Shown: positions 1 to 11,458 of the stretch, one piece after another
How the letters are laid out: each line of letters begins with the position of its first letter
How positions within the stretch are numbered: position 1 is the stretch's first letter
DNA from: Megachile rotundata
Lineage: Eukaryota; Arthropoda; Insecta; Hymenoptera; Megachilidae
DNA length: 64,000 nucleotides
NCBI RefSeq assembly: GCF_050947335.1
Contig: NC_134993.1
Span: 16,306,001 to 16,370,000, forward strand
Direction: 5' to 3'
Program-made: the position numbers and the translations under genes
Notes under the pieces: model-generated
Databases searched by the model: none
What the model was told of the DNA's origin: nothing
What the model saw: the letters and a program-made list of their open reading frames with translations, nothing else

Positions 1-365
1 GATGAATATATATTATATACACTTATATATACATATATAACTACGAATTACAAAAAAAAGATAACACTATGCTCGAATTAGATAATTAAATTTTGATTAA
101 AAACACTAATTTTGAAGTGACTTCTATAATACACGTATTATTTTAGTTTCCTTAAGACTGCAGCATTTGAATAAATTTTACAAATCATAATTCAACGCTA
201 CATTACTTTTCTGTTTACACCATTAAAAACAGATGTATTTACTATGTAGTATTTACCTTTACCAGATTAACTTGTGTACATCAAATAAATAAAACAAGCA
301 CAAACCTACTTTTATTAAGTAATTATTTTAAACCTAACTTACCTAATTATATCAGGCAATTCAAG
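1..365. other. CYLD 3' flank and 3' UTR, AT-rich
   Basis: This AT-rich stretch lies downstream of the CYLD stop codon on the minus strand. It begins with a TA-rich low-complexity run at about 1-45. No convincing reading frame is present. The part next to 366 should be the CYLD 3' UTR. Anything further left may belong to the next intergenic region. Confidence 0.6.
311..316 (-). terminator. CYLD poly(A) signal AATAAA
   Basis: The plus strand reads TTTATT, which is AATAAA on the minus strand. It lies about 50 nt past the CYLD stop codon (366-368) and is the nearest canonical hexamer I found on that strand. Other AT-rich hexamer-like sequences lie further out, so longer 3' UTRs are possible. Confidence 0.45.
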
Positions 366-3300
366 TTATTTGTACATCATAACATCAGGGGACTGATACA
401 TGCACATATATGCATCGCATAAAAGTCTTTTCGCATGTTCTGGTAGGTGACGATCATCCGTTAATTCGGTTAGATAATTTCCACCCTCTTCGCTTAGCCA
501 GTAGGGGAAGTCAGGACATGGAACCATTTCGGGTATATTATAACCATTTTGTTCTCCTTAGGAGGGATAGAAAATAAATTACAGTAAAGATAATCTTTAA
601 ATGAATAAATTAAAATATTAGTAAAAAAGAGATATATACCTTTTCTGTCGGCCATGGAATCAAAAAAACACCATGGCGCTTCTGAACCAGAACCACATTT
701 CACAAAGCAGACATAGTGTGATGTTTCAATGCACACTACTGCTGATAATTCCAGGTACAATCGTGGTACAGGGCAATGTTCTTGTAAAATGGTGAATTCC
801 ATTGGTACTACAAGTTTCTTTGGTTCATGATTTGTTCTTCGTTCATGCCGATGTACCTACAAAAGTAGATTTATCATCGCCACATGTTATACTGCTATAT
901 TTCAAAACTTATTCAGTGCACTTATTGTTCAATTCACCTTTTCTAAACATTGCAAACAAAAAGCAATACTTTCAAGCCCGACACCGCATTCTCCGTAACA
1001 TTCTTTACATTCAAATTCTGCTAATTTTCCGCACACAGTACACTGTCTGGGAGCTACGTAAATTTAATAAAAATATTACAGTATTATCAGTAGAATTAAT
1101 CAATGATAACATATCTATTATACTTACAATCTTCAATTATATCAGTTACATCAAGCAATAATGTAGGTTGAATTTTCTGATACATTTTAAATGATTTTCC
1201 AAACCGTGGCATTTGTATAATAAGACACGAAGGAACTTCTTTTAATCTTATATTACTTGTAAGAAAACTCTGTTCCAATAACTGTTGCACTGTTGGAAGA
1301 TTCAGATGATCATCTTTCTCAACAAAAAGTTGATAATGATATGCATCTTGCCCAGAACTTAATTTCAGAAATGGTTCAGCATTTAAAATTTGAGCAACAA
1401 GAGATGTTAAAAATTCTTCAGGATCTGAAAAAGTTTAAAATAAATTTTAACTTGAAGAATATCTATGGTGAAAATATATTTCTGAAACAAACCTTTTTCT
1501 TCACTGGTAAGTCCAGATACTGATGATAATTTTTCTAACAAAGTTCGAAGTTTCATTACACGATCAGCTCTAACAAACATATTTTTTCTAAGTGGATTTA
1601 CAATTTCTTCGCGTAATACTCGTTGCACTTCCTCATATTGCGGACAGTCTTTTTCATTTGGCGGCCTGAAATATGAAATGTTTTATAACAAAAACTTGGA
1701 CAAAAATAAATAAAAAGTAAATAATGTTTAAGTACCTAAATAAGAGATTATCAAAGACACTAGTAAATGTGAACATGCTGAAAAGAGTAGCATCTAAATA
1801 GCATGAATTATGATGACCTTGAATTCCCCGATATTTTCCACAAATACTTTCTAAATTTCCTTTCACGGAAATAGGACGTACCATACCGACGATTACAGAG
1901 CTTTCCATATTACCGAAATTATCTGAAACTGATGCCGTTGAATCATCTATTTTTATCTGCAACAATATACGTTTTGTTACGCATTTTGTCGTAGATTTAC
2001 AGAACATTATTGAAATAATACTTACCATTGTATCATAATGAGAACACTGGTCAAGATCCGTAAACACAGCTCTGTGAGGTCGGCAATGAAAATATCTTAC
2101 ATCCTTATATGTTCCATCAGTACCTGTTGGGTGATTGTTGTCCTAAAATTAGAAGAATTAAGTGTTTTAAATCTCGATTCTTGTTGATTAAATGATATAT
2201 ATACTTACTAGTTCTACAGCTGCCATCAGTTTGCCAGGGGTAATACCCGGAGGTGTTCCGATCCAACGAATAACCCCATAATGTACATCAGAATCCAGAA
2301 GCACCTTTACATTGGAGCCCACAATCAGATCCGTATTTTCTACATGTCCGAATTTCTTGTTTTCATTTCTTTCGGGTGTGTTACCTGTTATAAGAGTCAA
2401 ACAAAATTAATAAGAGAACACTTTCTATAAACAACTAATGACTATATGAAGCGTGGAAGAAATAGTGTAACGCGATGTGACAAACTATATAAACACGAAA
2501 TGTAAAAGTATAGTGGGGCTCGTAAATATCTGCTATTCCTTACTAAAATCCAATGAACTTGAATGTTCAAATGTTCCTTCAATATCACTGTACACATTTG
2601 ATTCAATATCACTGCTCCACTTGTGTTCTAATACAAAAATAGGAATGTTTTGCAATGCAGCAGCCATTTTACAATAAAATTATGATAAGTTTACAACACG
2701 GAAGGCTTGCCGGTAACACTATGAGAGGCTAACAGTTGTGGCTATTTTTAACCACCTCAGTTATTCTTAACTCCCTCCATTGCATGGGTAAAGCCAAGCA
2801 TGCTACGTGGGATTTTTAGGAAAGCTAGCAAAAGTCAGCAAGAAGCTAAGCTTTCAAATTTTATTTTTATATTATTGCTATTACCATGAATATTTGTATT
2901 TTTAGTTATACTACTGTCATTTTCAAGCGTCAGTGATTTTGCTGACTGGAGATACTCTTTTGGCAGAGATCGTTGATCTCTATTATTATTTTTATTGTCA
3001 TCAAACACAGTGAATCTTTCTAACTGTACAGCTGGTGCAGAATCAAGTACAGATTTCTTTTTATCATTTATGTAATTATTTCCTGTATCAGTTTTCACAA
3101 ATAAATCTGAAATTAAAGATGTATTAATAAATTAATATTCTGTAAACTTAAGTATGCAGAATATTTATTTTTGTACTTCTGTCCGCATTTCCAAGACCTG
3201 TAGGACCTTCTGGCTTTAATGGAAAAATATTGCACAATGTAGCAAATCTTCCATCTGAGTGAGTAGAGACAAAGTATTCTTTACTTAATGATGCTGTTTT

Positions 3301-3896
3301 AGATGATTCTTGACCTTCCTATAAATACATTATAAAATATATACATGTACTTCTACAAAGCACAATGTTATAAAACATATATTTGCTGATGAACATAAAG
3401 CATTACACAAAATTACCAATAAATCAAGTCCAAAATAATATCCTTGGCCAAGTTGTGGCACAGGTCCAATGTATTTAATAATAGCTAAATATTTTGTGTA
3501 TCCTTGCAGATCAGGACAATACCAGACAGTATCATTTACCACCAGGTTCATAAGTTCTTCGCACAAATGTTTGTGATTGGCTAAGCGAATCCTTTCTTGA
3601 GGTACTAAGACAGCAGGTAGAAATTTCCATACTTCTGATGAAACAGGGATCAAATCGAATCTGTGACAACGCCATTCTGTGCCACGCCAAATTTCTGATC
3701 CTGTTGTATCAATCACTCGAATTCTTAGTGCACTGTCTCCCAAATCTTCGACTGCTTCGACGAGCATGCCGAGGCGTAACGTATTGATATTTATTTCGCA
3801 TTCTCCTGATATACGAGTTAGAATGGTATTTTCTTTGGCCACGTAGTGTTGGAGGACCTGGCGGTCTTCCTTGTTGCTGAAATTCCGTTTTTCCAT
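366..3896 (-). CDS. Cyld: CYLD deubiquitinase (ubiquitin carboxyl-terminal hydrolase, CAP-Gly type), 11 coding exons
   Basis: CYLD cleaves K63-linked and linear ubiquitin chains and restrains NF-kB/IMD and JNK signalling in the cytoplasm. Coding exons on the minus strand are 3417-3896, 3177-3318, 2885-3106, 2209-2384, 2026-2142, 1736-1956, 1493-1665, 1128-1424, 938-1053, 640-856 and 366-556. Together they give 2,352 nt, or 783 aa. A CAP-Gly-like domain lies at about 118-200 and another at about 302-378. The catalytic Cys is near residue 431 in GHHNSCYLD and the catalytic His near 695 in ETSHYVCF. A B-box-like zinc-binding insertion (CTVCG...CKEC...CLQC...HRHERRTNH) spans about 614-658. The C-terminus LLCDAYMCMYQSP is typical of the family. 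The start is the ATG at 3896; the frame runs on upstream only through a GTG. Mammalian CYLD is about 956 aa with three CAP-Gly domains, so this insect form is shorter. An alternative first exon is listed separately. Confidence 0.96.
2544..2667 (-). CDS. Cyld: Alternative first coding exon of CYLD (short isoform)
   Basis: Inside the 500-nt third intron, an ATG at 2667 opens a 41-codon frame starting MAAALQNIPIFVLEHKWSSD. It ends in phase 1 at a good donor (A|GTAAGG). An in-frame TAA lies 15 nt upstream with no AG between, so it cannot be an ordinary internal exon and should contain a start. The regular upstream exon (2885-3106) also ends in phase 1, so both can join the exon at 2384 in frame. 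The product would be about 543 aa, with the last CAP-Gly, the catalytic domain and the B-box but not the first CAP-Gly region. The exon sequence resembles nothing I recognise. What is seen is the frame and the splice phase; its use as a promoter is inferred. Confidence 0.55.
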
Positions 3897-4560
3897 TATT
3901 AATCGCAAACGATCATTATAAAGAAGCGAGTTGCCAGCCACGACGTGTGCGGAACACGCGGATAAGACGCAACATTTATTTCAATCATCGTTACTTCTAG
4001 TTTGCCCGTCAAGATCAAGTACAAGGAAGTTTTGTATGCATATTGCTTATTACTGTATTAAATTTTGCAAGTGCCACAATAAAATTATTCAAAGAAGTAT
4101 TGTTCATAAATATTCAGACGTTCGTTGACAGTCAATTCAAGCAGAAGATTACGCTGTGATTGTCAATCTATATAAAGTCAAAGAGTACTACTCTTTGATA
4201 GAGTATTTACTAGTGAAAAAGTGGGACAGTAATATTGGCAACATTACATTTCAAGCTGCATTTTTATTTATCGAAAATTGGAAATTATTTTAGGATATTA
4301 TTTGGAACAAATGTTGAAATATGTGTACAATTTATTTAACGGGAAATCAAGTACATCAATTATCGAGTTTTGATTTATTTCATGTATTTGTTACGTGCAT
4401 TGGATTCGATCTCATATGAAATAATGAACAACAGGGAAACCAATAGTTGGTAAAACGACTAAATTCCCTATACTTTTTATTCGTTGAGCCCGCAGTTTAT
4501 AAACTCTGTGAAAAAACCCGGTCAATATCAATTAAACTCTGTGAACATCGTGTTTTCAAT
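3897..4560. promoter_or_regulatory. Divergent promoter region, CYLD / Nup93
   Basis: The two start codons are 664 bp apart on opposite strands, so this interval must hold both 5' UTRs and probably a shared bidirectional promoter. The CYLD side is richer in CpG (about 3930-3965) and the Nup93 side is AT-rich. I see no clear TATA box at a sensible distance. The Nup93 frame is open upstream to about 4447 but has no ATG there. Confidence 0.55.
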
Positions 4561-7500
4561 ATGAACGGTTTGAGACAAAGTGATATGTTAACCACAGATC
4601 CTTCGCGAGTGTCAGGAGATTCTGGCTTTAGTGAATTACTACGATTAGCGGAACAATTGTCCGCTGTTGTAGAAGGAAGCGAAGAACTTCCTCAAGTTGA
4701 GAGAAATCTGCGTCAGATATTAGAAACGTCTAATGAACTCTGGTCTCGTGTCACGCAGACCGGCACTCAGTCTAATCAAGTTCAAGCGTAAGAGAATTTG
4801 CATATCCACTGCATGTATAATTTCAAACAATAATTTCATACATTTCTTCTGAAGTTTGTATCGTTTGTATGAAAAGTTCTTTATAACCATGATTCAAGAG
4901 AACCATAACCTATTTGTGTTATACAAATTTCTGGCGCCAAAATGTCATGACTTACCAAATAATGTATTCTAATTTCAGGCACCTTTTACTTGGCTCTCGT
5001 GGTGTTGATTTATCTCAGATATCACAAAAATTAAGTTCACTTAGTGCAAGACGTACATTTGAACCTTTAGACCCTATTGCAGACACTGATATAGTTAGTT
5101 ACCTTAGAAATGAAAAAGAAAATGCTATTTTATCTATCATTGAACAAGTCCACAAAGATGTAAGACATTATATTATGTTCCTTATATGATAAACATTATA
5201 AGATATTATATGTATGTTAAGCCTATGATTTCAATTTTAGACTTTTGAACTCACTAGAGTTCAACAAATGGAACACATGTTGGGAGAATGGAAACAGATG
5301 CGTTTTGAGATAATAAATGCTATGACTACACCATCTGGAGAACTTGTAGATTTACGTGGTATCCCACAACGTACTAAACTAGCTGGATCCATGATCAGTG
5401 GTTTGTCCAGTGTAGAAGTAGCTTATGTTAAAGAATTACAGAATTATAATGATCATGTGCTTAGAGGAATAACTAGACCAGTTTTATTTAATGCATTTTG
5501 TAAAGCTGCAGAGTCATTTAATGATAAAAAGATTGTTGATATGTGGCAAATGGTTAAATACATGGTGGATATTCCACCAATTCCTAAAGAGGATCAAATT
5601 AAATCCAGAAGTACTCCGGTTGTTGAGAAGAAAATTGTCTTGCAAGCTAGGAAATATTTGGAAGATAGATACAGAGATTTTATGACATCTGTTATTAGTG
5701 AAAATTTGGCACAGGCCAAAAGAGGTGGCATTCCAGGCACTGTACCATTAGTTAAAAGTTTTGTCAGTGTTAAAGTGCAAAATCTAAGAGATTTGGAAGA
5801 TGTTATGGTAGAGGGGAAACCATTATGGCCTTTAGTTTATTATTGCATGAGAGTTGGGGATTATAAAGCAGCACTAGAATGCCTTAATCAATGCAATACA
5901 GAATTTGCAGAATTTAAAGCTGCTTTGGAACAAGCTTGCAATGATCCTCAAAGACATCCCAATAGTTATGCAGAATCAAATCTAAAATTGCATTATAGAA
6001 AACATGTTAGATCAGTTACTGATCCATATAAAAGGGTAGCTTATTGTGCATTGGTTCCATGTGAACCTGATGATTTGCATTCTGATGTGATCTGCACAGC
6101 TGATGATTATTTATGGTTAAAATTGTGCCAAGTTAGAGATCAACCAGATGCAGGGAACAAGTTGACTTTAGATTATCTTCAAACTACCATTTCAGAAATA
6201 TATGGTACAAATATGTATTTTATATACATGTACGTTTTTACAGTAGATAACTTTAATGAATTTTATTGACTATTTAAATGTTGTAGGAGAATCATACTAT
6301 CATGCTCATGAACAACCATTTGTATACTTCTCCATGTTATTTTTAACTGGTCAGTTTGAAGCTGCAATTGAATTTTTGGCCAGAGGTGCTGGAGCAAGAC
6401 ATTTACCACATGCAGTGCATCTAGCAGCTGCTATGAACGAGAACAACTTATTAGGAGTTAGCCAGAGTGTCTTAGCACCTCTGATAAGTGTTGACCCTGC
6501 TGACAAACCACCTGCAAAAAGACTAAACTTTGCTAGATTGATACTGTTTTATGTCAAGAGATTTGATACTACTGATCCTAAAGAGTGTTTACATTATTTA
6601 TTCTTATTAAGGTTTGTATGATGGCATAAACAGTTTTCTAAGTTTTGAACTTTAATGCATTATTTTATTTGACATTTTTAGATGCATGAAAGATCCATAT
6701 GAACGTAATATGTTTGCGGCATCAGCTGCAGAGATGGTGGTTGATTCTTCACCAGAAAATAGAACTCAGTTAGTGGGCAAGATAGAAAAAGATCGTTGGG
6801 TGCCAGGACTTTTAGATCAATTCCAAATCAATACACAGGATGTCATTAATATAAGTGCGGATACGTTCTATAGAAAAGGTCTATTAGAAGATGCTGCAAC
6901 GATGTATGATCTCGCTGGTAATCACGAGAGGGTTCTTAGTTTAATGTGTACTCTTTTGGCCCAAGTTGTCAGCGAAAAACCCTCACCTGGGACGCTAAGA
7001 GATCGTTTACAAGTAACTGCTACTGAGATAAGTAAAAGGTACTTGTTATTAGAAAGGTGAATTGTTACTACTGTTATTAAATATTATACTATGTATAAAA
7101 ATATTTATTTTCAGGTATCAAAATATCGAGATACAAGCACCGTCTGAATTAGTATCTGCATTCTATACTTTGAGACATTTAATGATATTTTTTGATCAAT
7201 ATCATAATGAACAATATCAGAGTGCTCTTAGGGTAAGAAATACAGAATCATATTATTTGTATTGAAATTCTTATTACATATGTATAATATTGATTGTTTT
7301 CAGACCATCGCGGAAGCAAAATTATTACCATTACACGTGAAAGAAGTTGACGAAAGAGTAAATGTTTTGAGACGTGCATCGCCAGAAGTGGCTGGTACAT
7401 TAGCAGATGTTGTGTTAGCAACAATGACGATACTTTATAATCAGTACCGAAAGTTACGATCCGCAAAATTAGGTGGCGAACAAGCGACACAGCAGCTACT

Positions 7501-7615
7501 TGATGATCTTCGGGATAAAGCAACAGCATTAACCAGTTTTGCTGGCGCACTTCCATATCGTCTGCCAGACGAGACAAATAGCAAACTTGTACAAATGGAC
7601 ATTCTTATGCGTTGA
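4561..7615 (+). CDS. Nup93: Nuclear pore complex protein Nup93, 7 coding exons
   Basis: Nup93 (yeast Nic96 family) is a scaffold nucleoporin of the inner ring. It joins Nup205/188, Nup155 and Nup35 and tethers the Nup62 complex. Exons are 4561-4787, 4979-5159, 5241-6204, 6287-6611, 6682-7038, 7115-7232 and 7304-7615, all with GT-AG ends and matching phases. They sum to 2,484 nt, or 827 aa, against about 819 aa in mammals. The N-terminal part (MNGLRQSDML..., then SGFSELLRLAEQL) is the helical region that binds the Nup62 complex. The rest is the all-helical Nic96 domain. Recognisable stretches are RTFEPLDPIADTDI, QNLRDLEDVMVEGKPLWPLV and EQPFVYFSMLFLTGQFEAAI. The start is the only upstream in-frame ATG. 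Exon 3 is almost free of CpG, while the last exon is CpG-rich. Confidence 0.96.
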
Positions 7616-7714
7616 ATATTAGATACTTAAAATTTTTTAATACATTCATGTCGAATTTATTAAGATCCGCATCATATTTCCACAATGTTAAGGGGTGAAA
7701 AACGTTGTGAACAG

Positions 7715-7720
7715 AATAAA
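7715..7720 (+). terminator. Nup93 poly(A) signal AATAAA
   Basis: A canonical AATAAA lies 100 nt beyond the Nup93 stop codon. A minus-strand hexamer for ARL2BP begins only six bases further on. Confidence 0.55.
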
Positions 7721-7725
7721 TGTAT

Positions 7726-7731
7726 TTTATT
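7726..7731 (-). terminator. ARL2BP poly(A) signal AATAAA
   Basis: The plus strand reads TTTATT, which is AATAAA on the minus strand, about 90 nt past the ARL2BP stop (7821-7823). A second TTTATT overlaps the stop codon at 7817-7822 and is too early to be the main signal. Cleavage 10-30 nt downstream would make the two convergent transcripts overlap slightly. Confidence 0.5.
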
Positions 7732-7820
7732 TTAAGAAATGTGGTTGGGTGAACATGATAAATAGAATCAGTACATGTACATTAATTTACTTTTCAAATA
7801 CATATATATTAAAAAGTTTA

Positions 7821-8731
7821 TTATCTGACAGAATCTCTGTTGATATTATGTGGTCTGAGAGATGTAACAGATATTCCAGAACTAAGATCCTCAACTTTTC
7901 CTTCTTTTACCTGAAAACAATATCATACTGATACATATATTTTTATTACATGACCACAGATCAATAATGCTTACAGCTCTATAATCAAGGAACATTTCTT
8001 TAAAGGCCACAAAGTCTGTAAATGTTGATAATACTTCGAAAACTTCACCATCCAGTTCTTTCTGCCTGTTACTAAGTTATTTAATGATCATTTAAAAGAA
8101 GAATGTTTTCAATGAACAATGAATATGATTTTTATACAAATTATGTGTAAAATTGTAATGCTTACTTTAAATATTTCAAAAGTGTATTTATGTTAAAATG
8201 TGGTATAATTTTTTGTAAATAATTCACTATGTAACTTTCCAAAGCCTTAGTCTAAAATAAATATTGAATGAATGAATATTCTAACATGTGCATACAAAAT
8301 TTCGAATAATAAAGTTATACCACTTACATATTCATCAAATATATCTGTATAAATTAATTTATTTTCTTCTATAGGTTCAAAAACTTCCCAATATGTATCC
8401 AAAAATTTATTTCGAATAGCATAAAATTCATCTTCTGAAAACACAAATTCTTCAAATAAGCGAACATTTTAATATCATTTTTAATGCGCACCTAATAAAA
8501 TATCTTCTATATGTCCAATAATTTCGTCAAAGAATTTGTCTTCTGCATTTTTAGAGCTTTGTTCTATATTTGCATCAGTGATTAAAATATCCGTATCTGT
8601 TACAAGAGTTGTAATCATTTATTGAGCATATTAGTTTGCTTACATTTATTATATGAACTGGTTTTAATTGAAGAAAATACGCGATTAACTTCTTTTAATA
8701 AATTAAACAAACCTGTTATTTCTCCAGACAT
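7821..8731 (-). CDS. ARL2BP: ADP-ribosylation factor-like protein 2-binding protein (ARL2BP/BART), 6 coding exons
   Basis: ARL2BP binds GTP-loaded ARL2 and ARL3. In other animals it is linked to mitochondria, centrosomes and cilia and to nuclear retention of STAT3. Exons on the minus strand are 8713-8731, 8492-8596, 8328-8434, 8166-8251, 7975-8071 and 7821-7910. They give 504 nt, or 167 aa, close to the 163 aa of the mammalian protein. The first exon codes only six residues (MSGEIT) plus one base. The single BART domain fills the protein; matching motifs are EENKLIYTDIFDEY, FTDFVAFKEMFLDYRA and KVEDLSSG. All intron ends are GT-AG and phases agree. The gene is convergent with Nup93 (205 bp between stops) and divergent from nessun dorma. 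Confidence 0.95.
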
Positions 8732-9277
8732 AATTTAAAATGTTATGAATACAGTAAGGCACTATTTATTTTTACGAAAAAGTGAACTTGTTATTTGTTC
8801 ATCAGTTGATATCGATACTTACTATTGTTGGAAACGAGAATCGATTCGTACTGATCGACTAATCATGTTCGTTAATATTGTATTTCAAATTTTTTATGGT
8901 AGTTTACCTGACGTACCGCATAATGTTAATTTAAAATGTGCTTGTGATTTTTCAAACGAATGTTAACTTCTGTTTCATTTTTAAAATATTATTTTGTTTT
9001 GTACATTAAGTGTACTTCAAAATATAGTGAGAGTCTTGATTAGTTTTCATATCTATTTCAATAAAAAGGCGGGTGATTGTCACTTATTCTGTTCTATCGG
9101 TGTACACAGCTTCATATTTTAATATCCGATCGTTAAGCTCAAAATATTTTTTAGTTATTAAAAGTTTCGTTTAAAAATTTTCGTATATACTACTTTGCTT
9201 ATCGACTAGTTTTCGTTACAAACTTGTAAAGAGGATTTGAGATTAATCAGTAAGTCTGTGTAAAGTCGTAATATTTT
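8732..9277. promoter_or_regulatory. Divergent promoter region, ARL2BP / nessun dorma
   Basis: This 546-bp interval lies between the divergent start codons of ARL2BP and nessun dorma. It is AT-rich, with clusters of CGAT/ATCGAT around 8805-8860 and 9125-9205. It must contain both 5' UTRs. The small frame at 8745-8966 has no family resemblance and is taken as chance. Confidence 0.55.
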
Positions 9278-11174
9278 ATGGATTCTCTTTTAAATAGATT
9301 CTCTTCACTTTGTAGATTACATATATCAATGGAGATATATACTTTTGACAAAAGTCTCCAAAAAAGACTGGTTGAATTAACTGAAATCTTGTCAAGTAGA
9401 GGTGAAATAGTACCTGCATCGCAGATACAAGCAGAATGGTCCTATCATGTGGAACTTGTGTTGGAACCTGTTGGTTGGCAAGCATTGTGGAAGATATCAC
9501 GTTTAGTGTGTGAAGACTTTCAAATCCATTATCCTACCATAGTAGTTGTTGAGGTTGAGCAAGTCAATTTTAATGCCTTATCTGCATTAGTGAAAATCAC
9601 TGCTGTTCAAGACGAAATTCATTTGCCTGAAAAATATGATGTACCGCTTGTAGAACTTTATCCAACCCTTAAGCAAGAAAATATTGCTTTAGACATGGTG
9701 GGCACCTCAAGTTGCATTGATCAACTAAGATTTTTTTATAATTATTTGTGGATGCCATGGGATATAGATGATGACGATAATGCTGATTGGGTGTCTGTAC
9801 ATTTGGAAACAAGAATCAGATTGTTTTTTGATATGAAGAGGGGTATTGTTAGCAAGGACACCAGTGATGTTATCAGAGGTTTAGTAAGAGAAGGACGAGA
9901 GATTCAACAAAGAATATCAAGATTGGAGGATACTATTTCTGATGAAGAGGAATCTGAAGTTGATATACTAGATGGAGGAACAGCATGTCAATTAATGAAA
10001 CTTCACTTTCGATTGCAACAAATTAAGAGAGAGATGGAAGTTCTTGAAAATCCTGCTATGAGAGAAATCCTTGTAAAAAATAGAACTTCATCATTAACCA
10101 CTAATAAAATAGAAAAGCAGGAGAGTGAAGAAAGGTGTGTGAAAGGATACTTTGTATGGCTTGGTGGGAGTCTGGAGGAAATGAAAGAAATTATAAATAA
10201 AGTTGAAGCTTCTGTATCTCCAAAATTATTTTTCAAGTAAGTAAGTACACATTTAAGTATCATAGATTGATTATTGATCTTGTTATTCTACATTTAGGAT
10301 ATCTGGCTCACTGCAAGAAACTCTACATATGTGTGAACCAGGAGATACTATTGTAATTGGAGAAGGAAATCATGAAATAAAAGGTGCTGGTAATTTAGAA
10401 GAGGGTGGTACTATTAAGGGAATTCATAAGTTAGACCAGACTATTCTTTCTGTGAAAGACATTGAAGTTGTACCATCTGTACTTGATTTTTCTGGCAGTG
10501 AAGTAAGATGTTGGTCTACACTTGTTTTCAGTATTTTAACTATCACCTAATTAAAGCACATATTTTTAGGTTTTGCTAGAAAACATTACTGTAGACGTAG
10601 CTGATCTTAGAGCAGCCATAATAGTTAGGGCTGGAACTACAAAAATTGTTAATTGTAAAATATGTGCCTTAAATCAGAGTATGGTGAAGTTAGGAGTTGT
10701 GGTTTTACCTAATGCAAAATTGATAGTAGAAAATACTTTATTCGACGGTCTTGGGACTGGTCTGGTTATTTATGGCCATGGGGAAGTGCTTATGACTAAT
10801 TGCAATTTTAAAAATTGTGCAGAGGGTATACAGGTACATCATTTACTTTAGATTAGCGTAATTATGCTGTTACGAACAACATGACTTATATAATATGTTC
10901 GTATTACTTTCAGCTGCATGACAATGCGAAATTAGTAGCAACAAATTGTTCATTAGGACATTTTAAAGAGTATGCTATTCGTTTTGAAACTCGAAAATAT
11001 TTAAATAATTCAGAAAGCAAATGCGGTAAATTGGAATTGCTAGATAATATATCGGAAGTCACCTTACATGAATGTAATTTCGAAGAAAACGGCAAAGGAG
11101 ACGTCGCATTAAAACCTAGCAAAACATTTACTTTAACAACGAAGCAAGACGAGTCGGAGAAAATGGAGTCTTAA
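9278..11174 (+). CDS. nesd: Nessun dorma / SHC SH2 domain-binding protein 1 homolog, 4 coding exons
   Basis: The product matches the SHCBP1 family. The Drosophila member, Nessun dorma, binds centralspindlin at the midbody and is needed for cytokinesis in germ cells. Exons are 9278-10236, 10298-10502, 10570-10833 and 10914-11174, totalling 1,689 nt, or 562 aa, with GT-AG ends and matching phases. The N-terminal half carries the family motif around FFYNYLWMPWDIDDDD followed by VHLETRIRLFFDM. An acidic coiled-coil-like stretch (RLEDTISDEEESEVD) follows. The C-terminal half (about 330-525) is a right-handed beta-helix with repeating short strands and Asn/Cys turns (LLENITVDV, TKIVNCKICA, VLMTNCNFKNCAEGIQ). 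The start is the first in-frame ATG; a second at 9329 (SMEIYTF) is a possible alternative. Confidence 0.93.
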
Positions 11175-11442
11175 AGTAATTTATTTAAATTATAGTTGTT
11201 ATAAATTTTATTTGTTACAAAAGTGCATGTGATTTATGGTGCTTCCGTAAAAATATACGAATTTTGTATTTTTTTTATAAAAACATACTTAGAATTTAAT
11301 GAATGTAATTTATAAAAAAAAAAGAAATTGAAATAAGATTATTTTTATTGTTTAAAATATAAAAAAAAATTATTGATCACATTTATAGGTAAGAAATGAG
11401 CGGGAGATTTTTGAAAAATTATACCATTGATTACAGATGTTG

Positions 11443-11458
11443 CCAACAGGTGGCAGCA
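11443..11458 (+). promoter_or_regulatory. CTCF-like binding motif
   Basis: The sequence CCAACAGGTGGCAGCA closely matches the animal CTCF core (CCA-S-Y-AG-R-K-GGC), differing at one degenerate position. It sits about 270 bp beyond the nessun dorma stop codon. A motif match alone does not show occupancy. Confidence 0.4.

Noticed and set aside
3897..3941. N-terminal extension of CYLD by 15 residues
   Set aside because: The extended frame begins with GTG. The ATG at 3896 is the first proper start.
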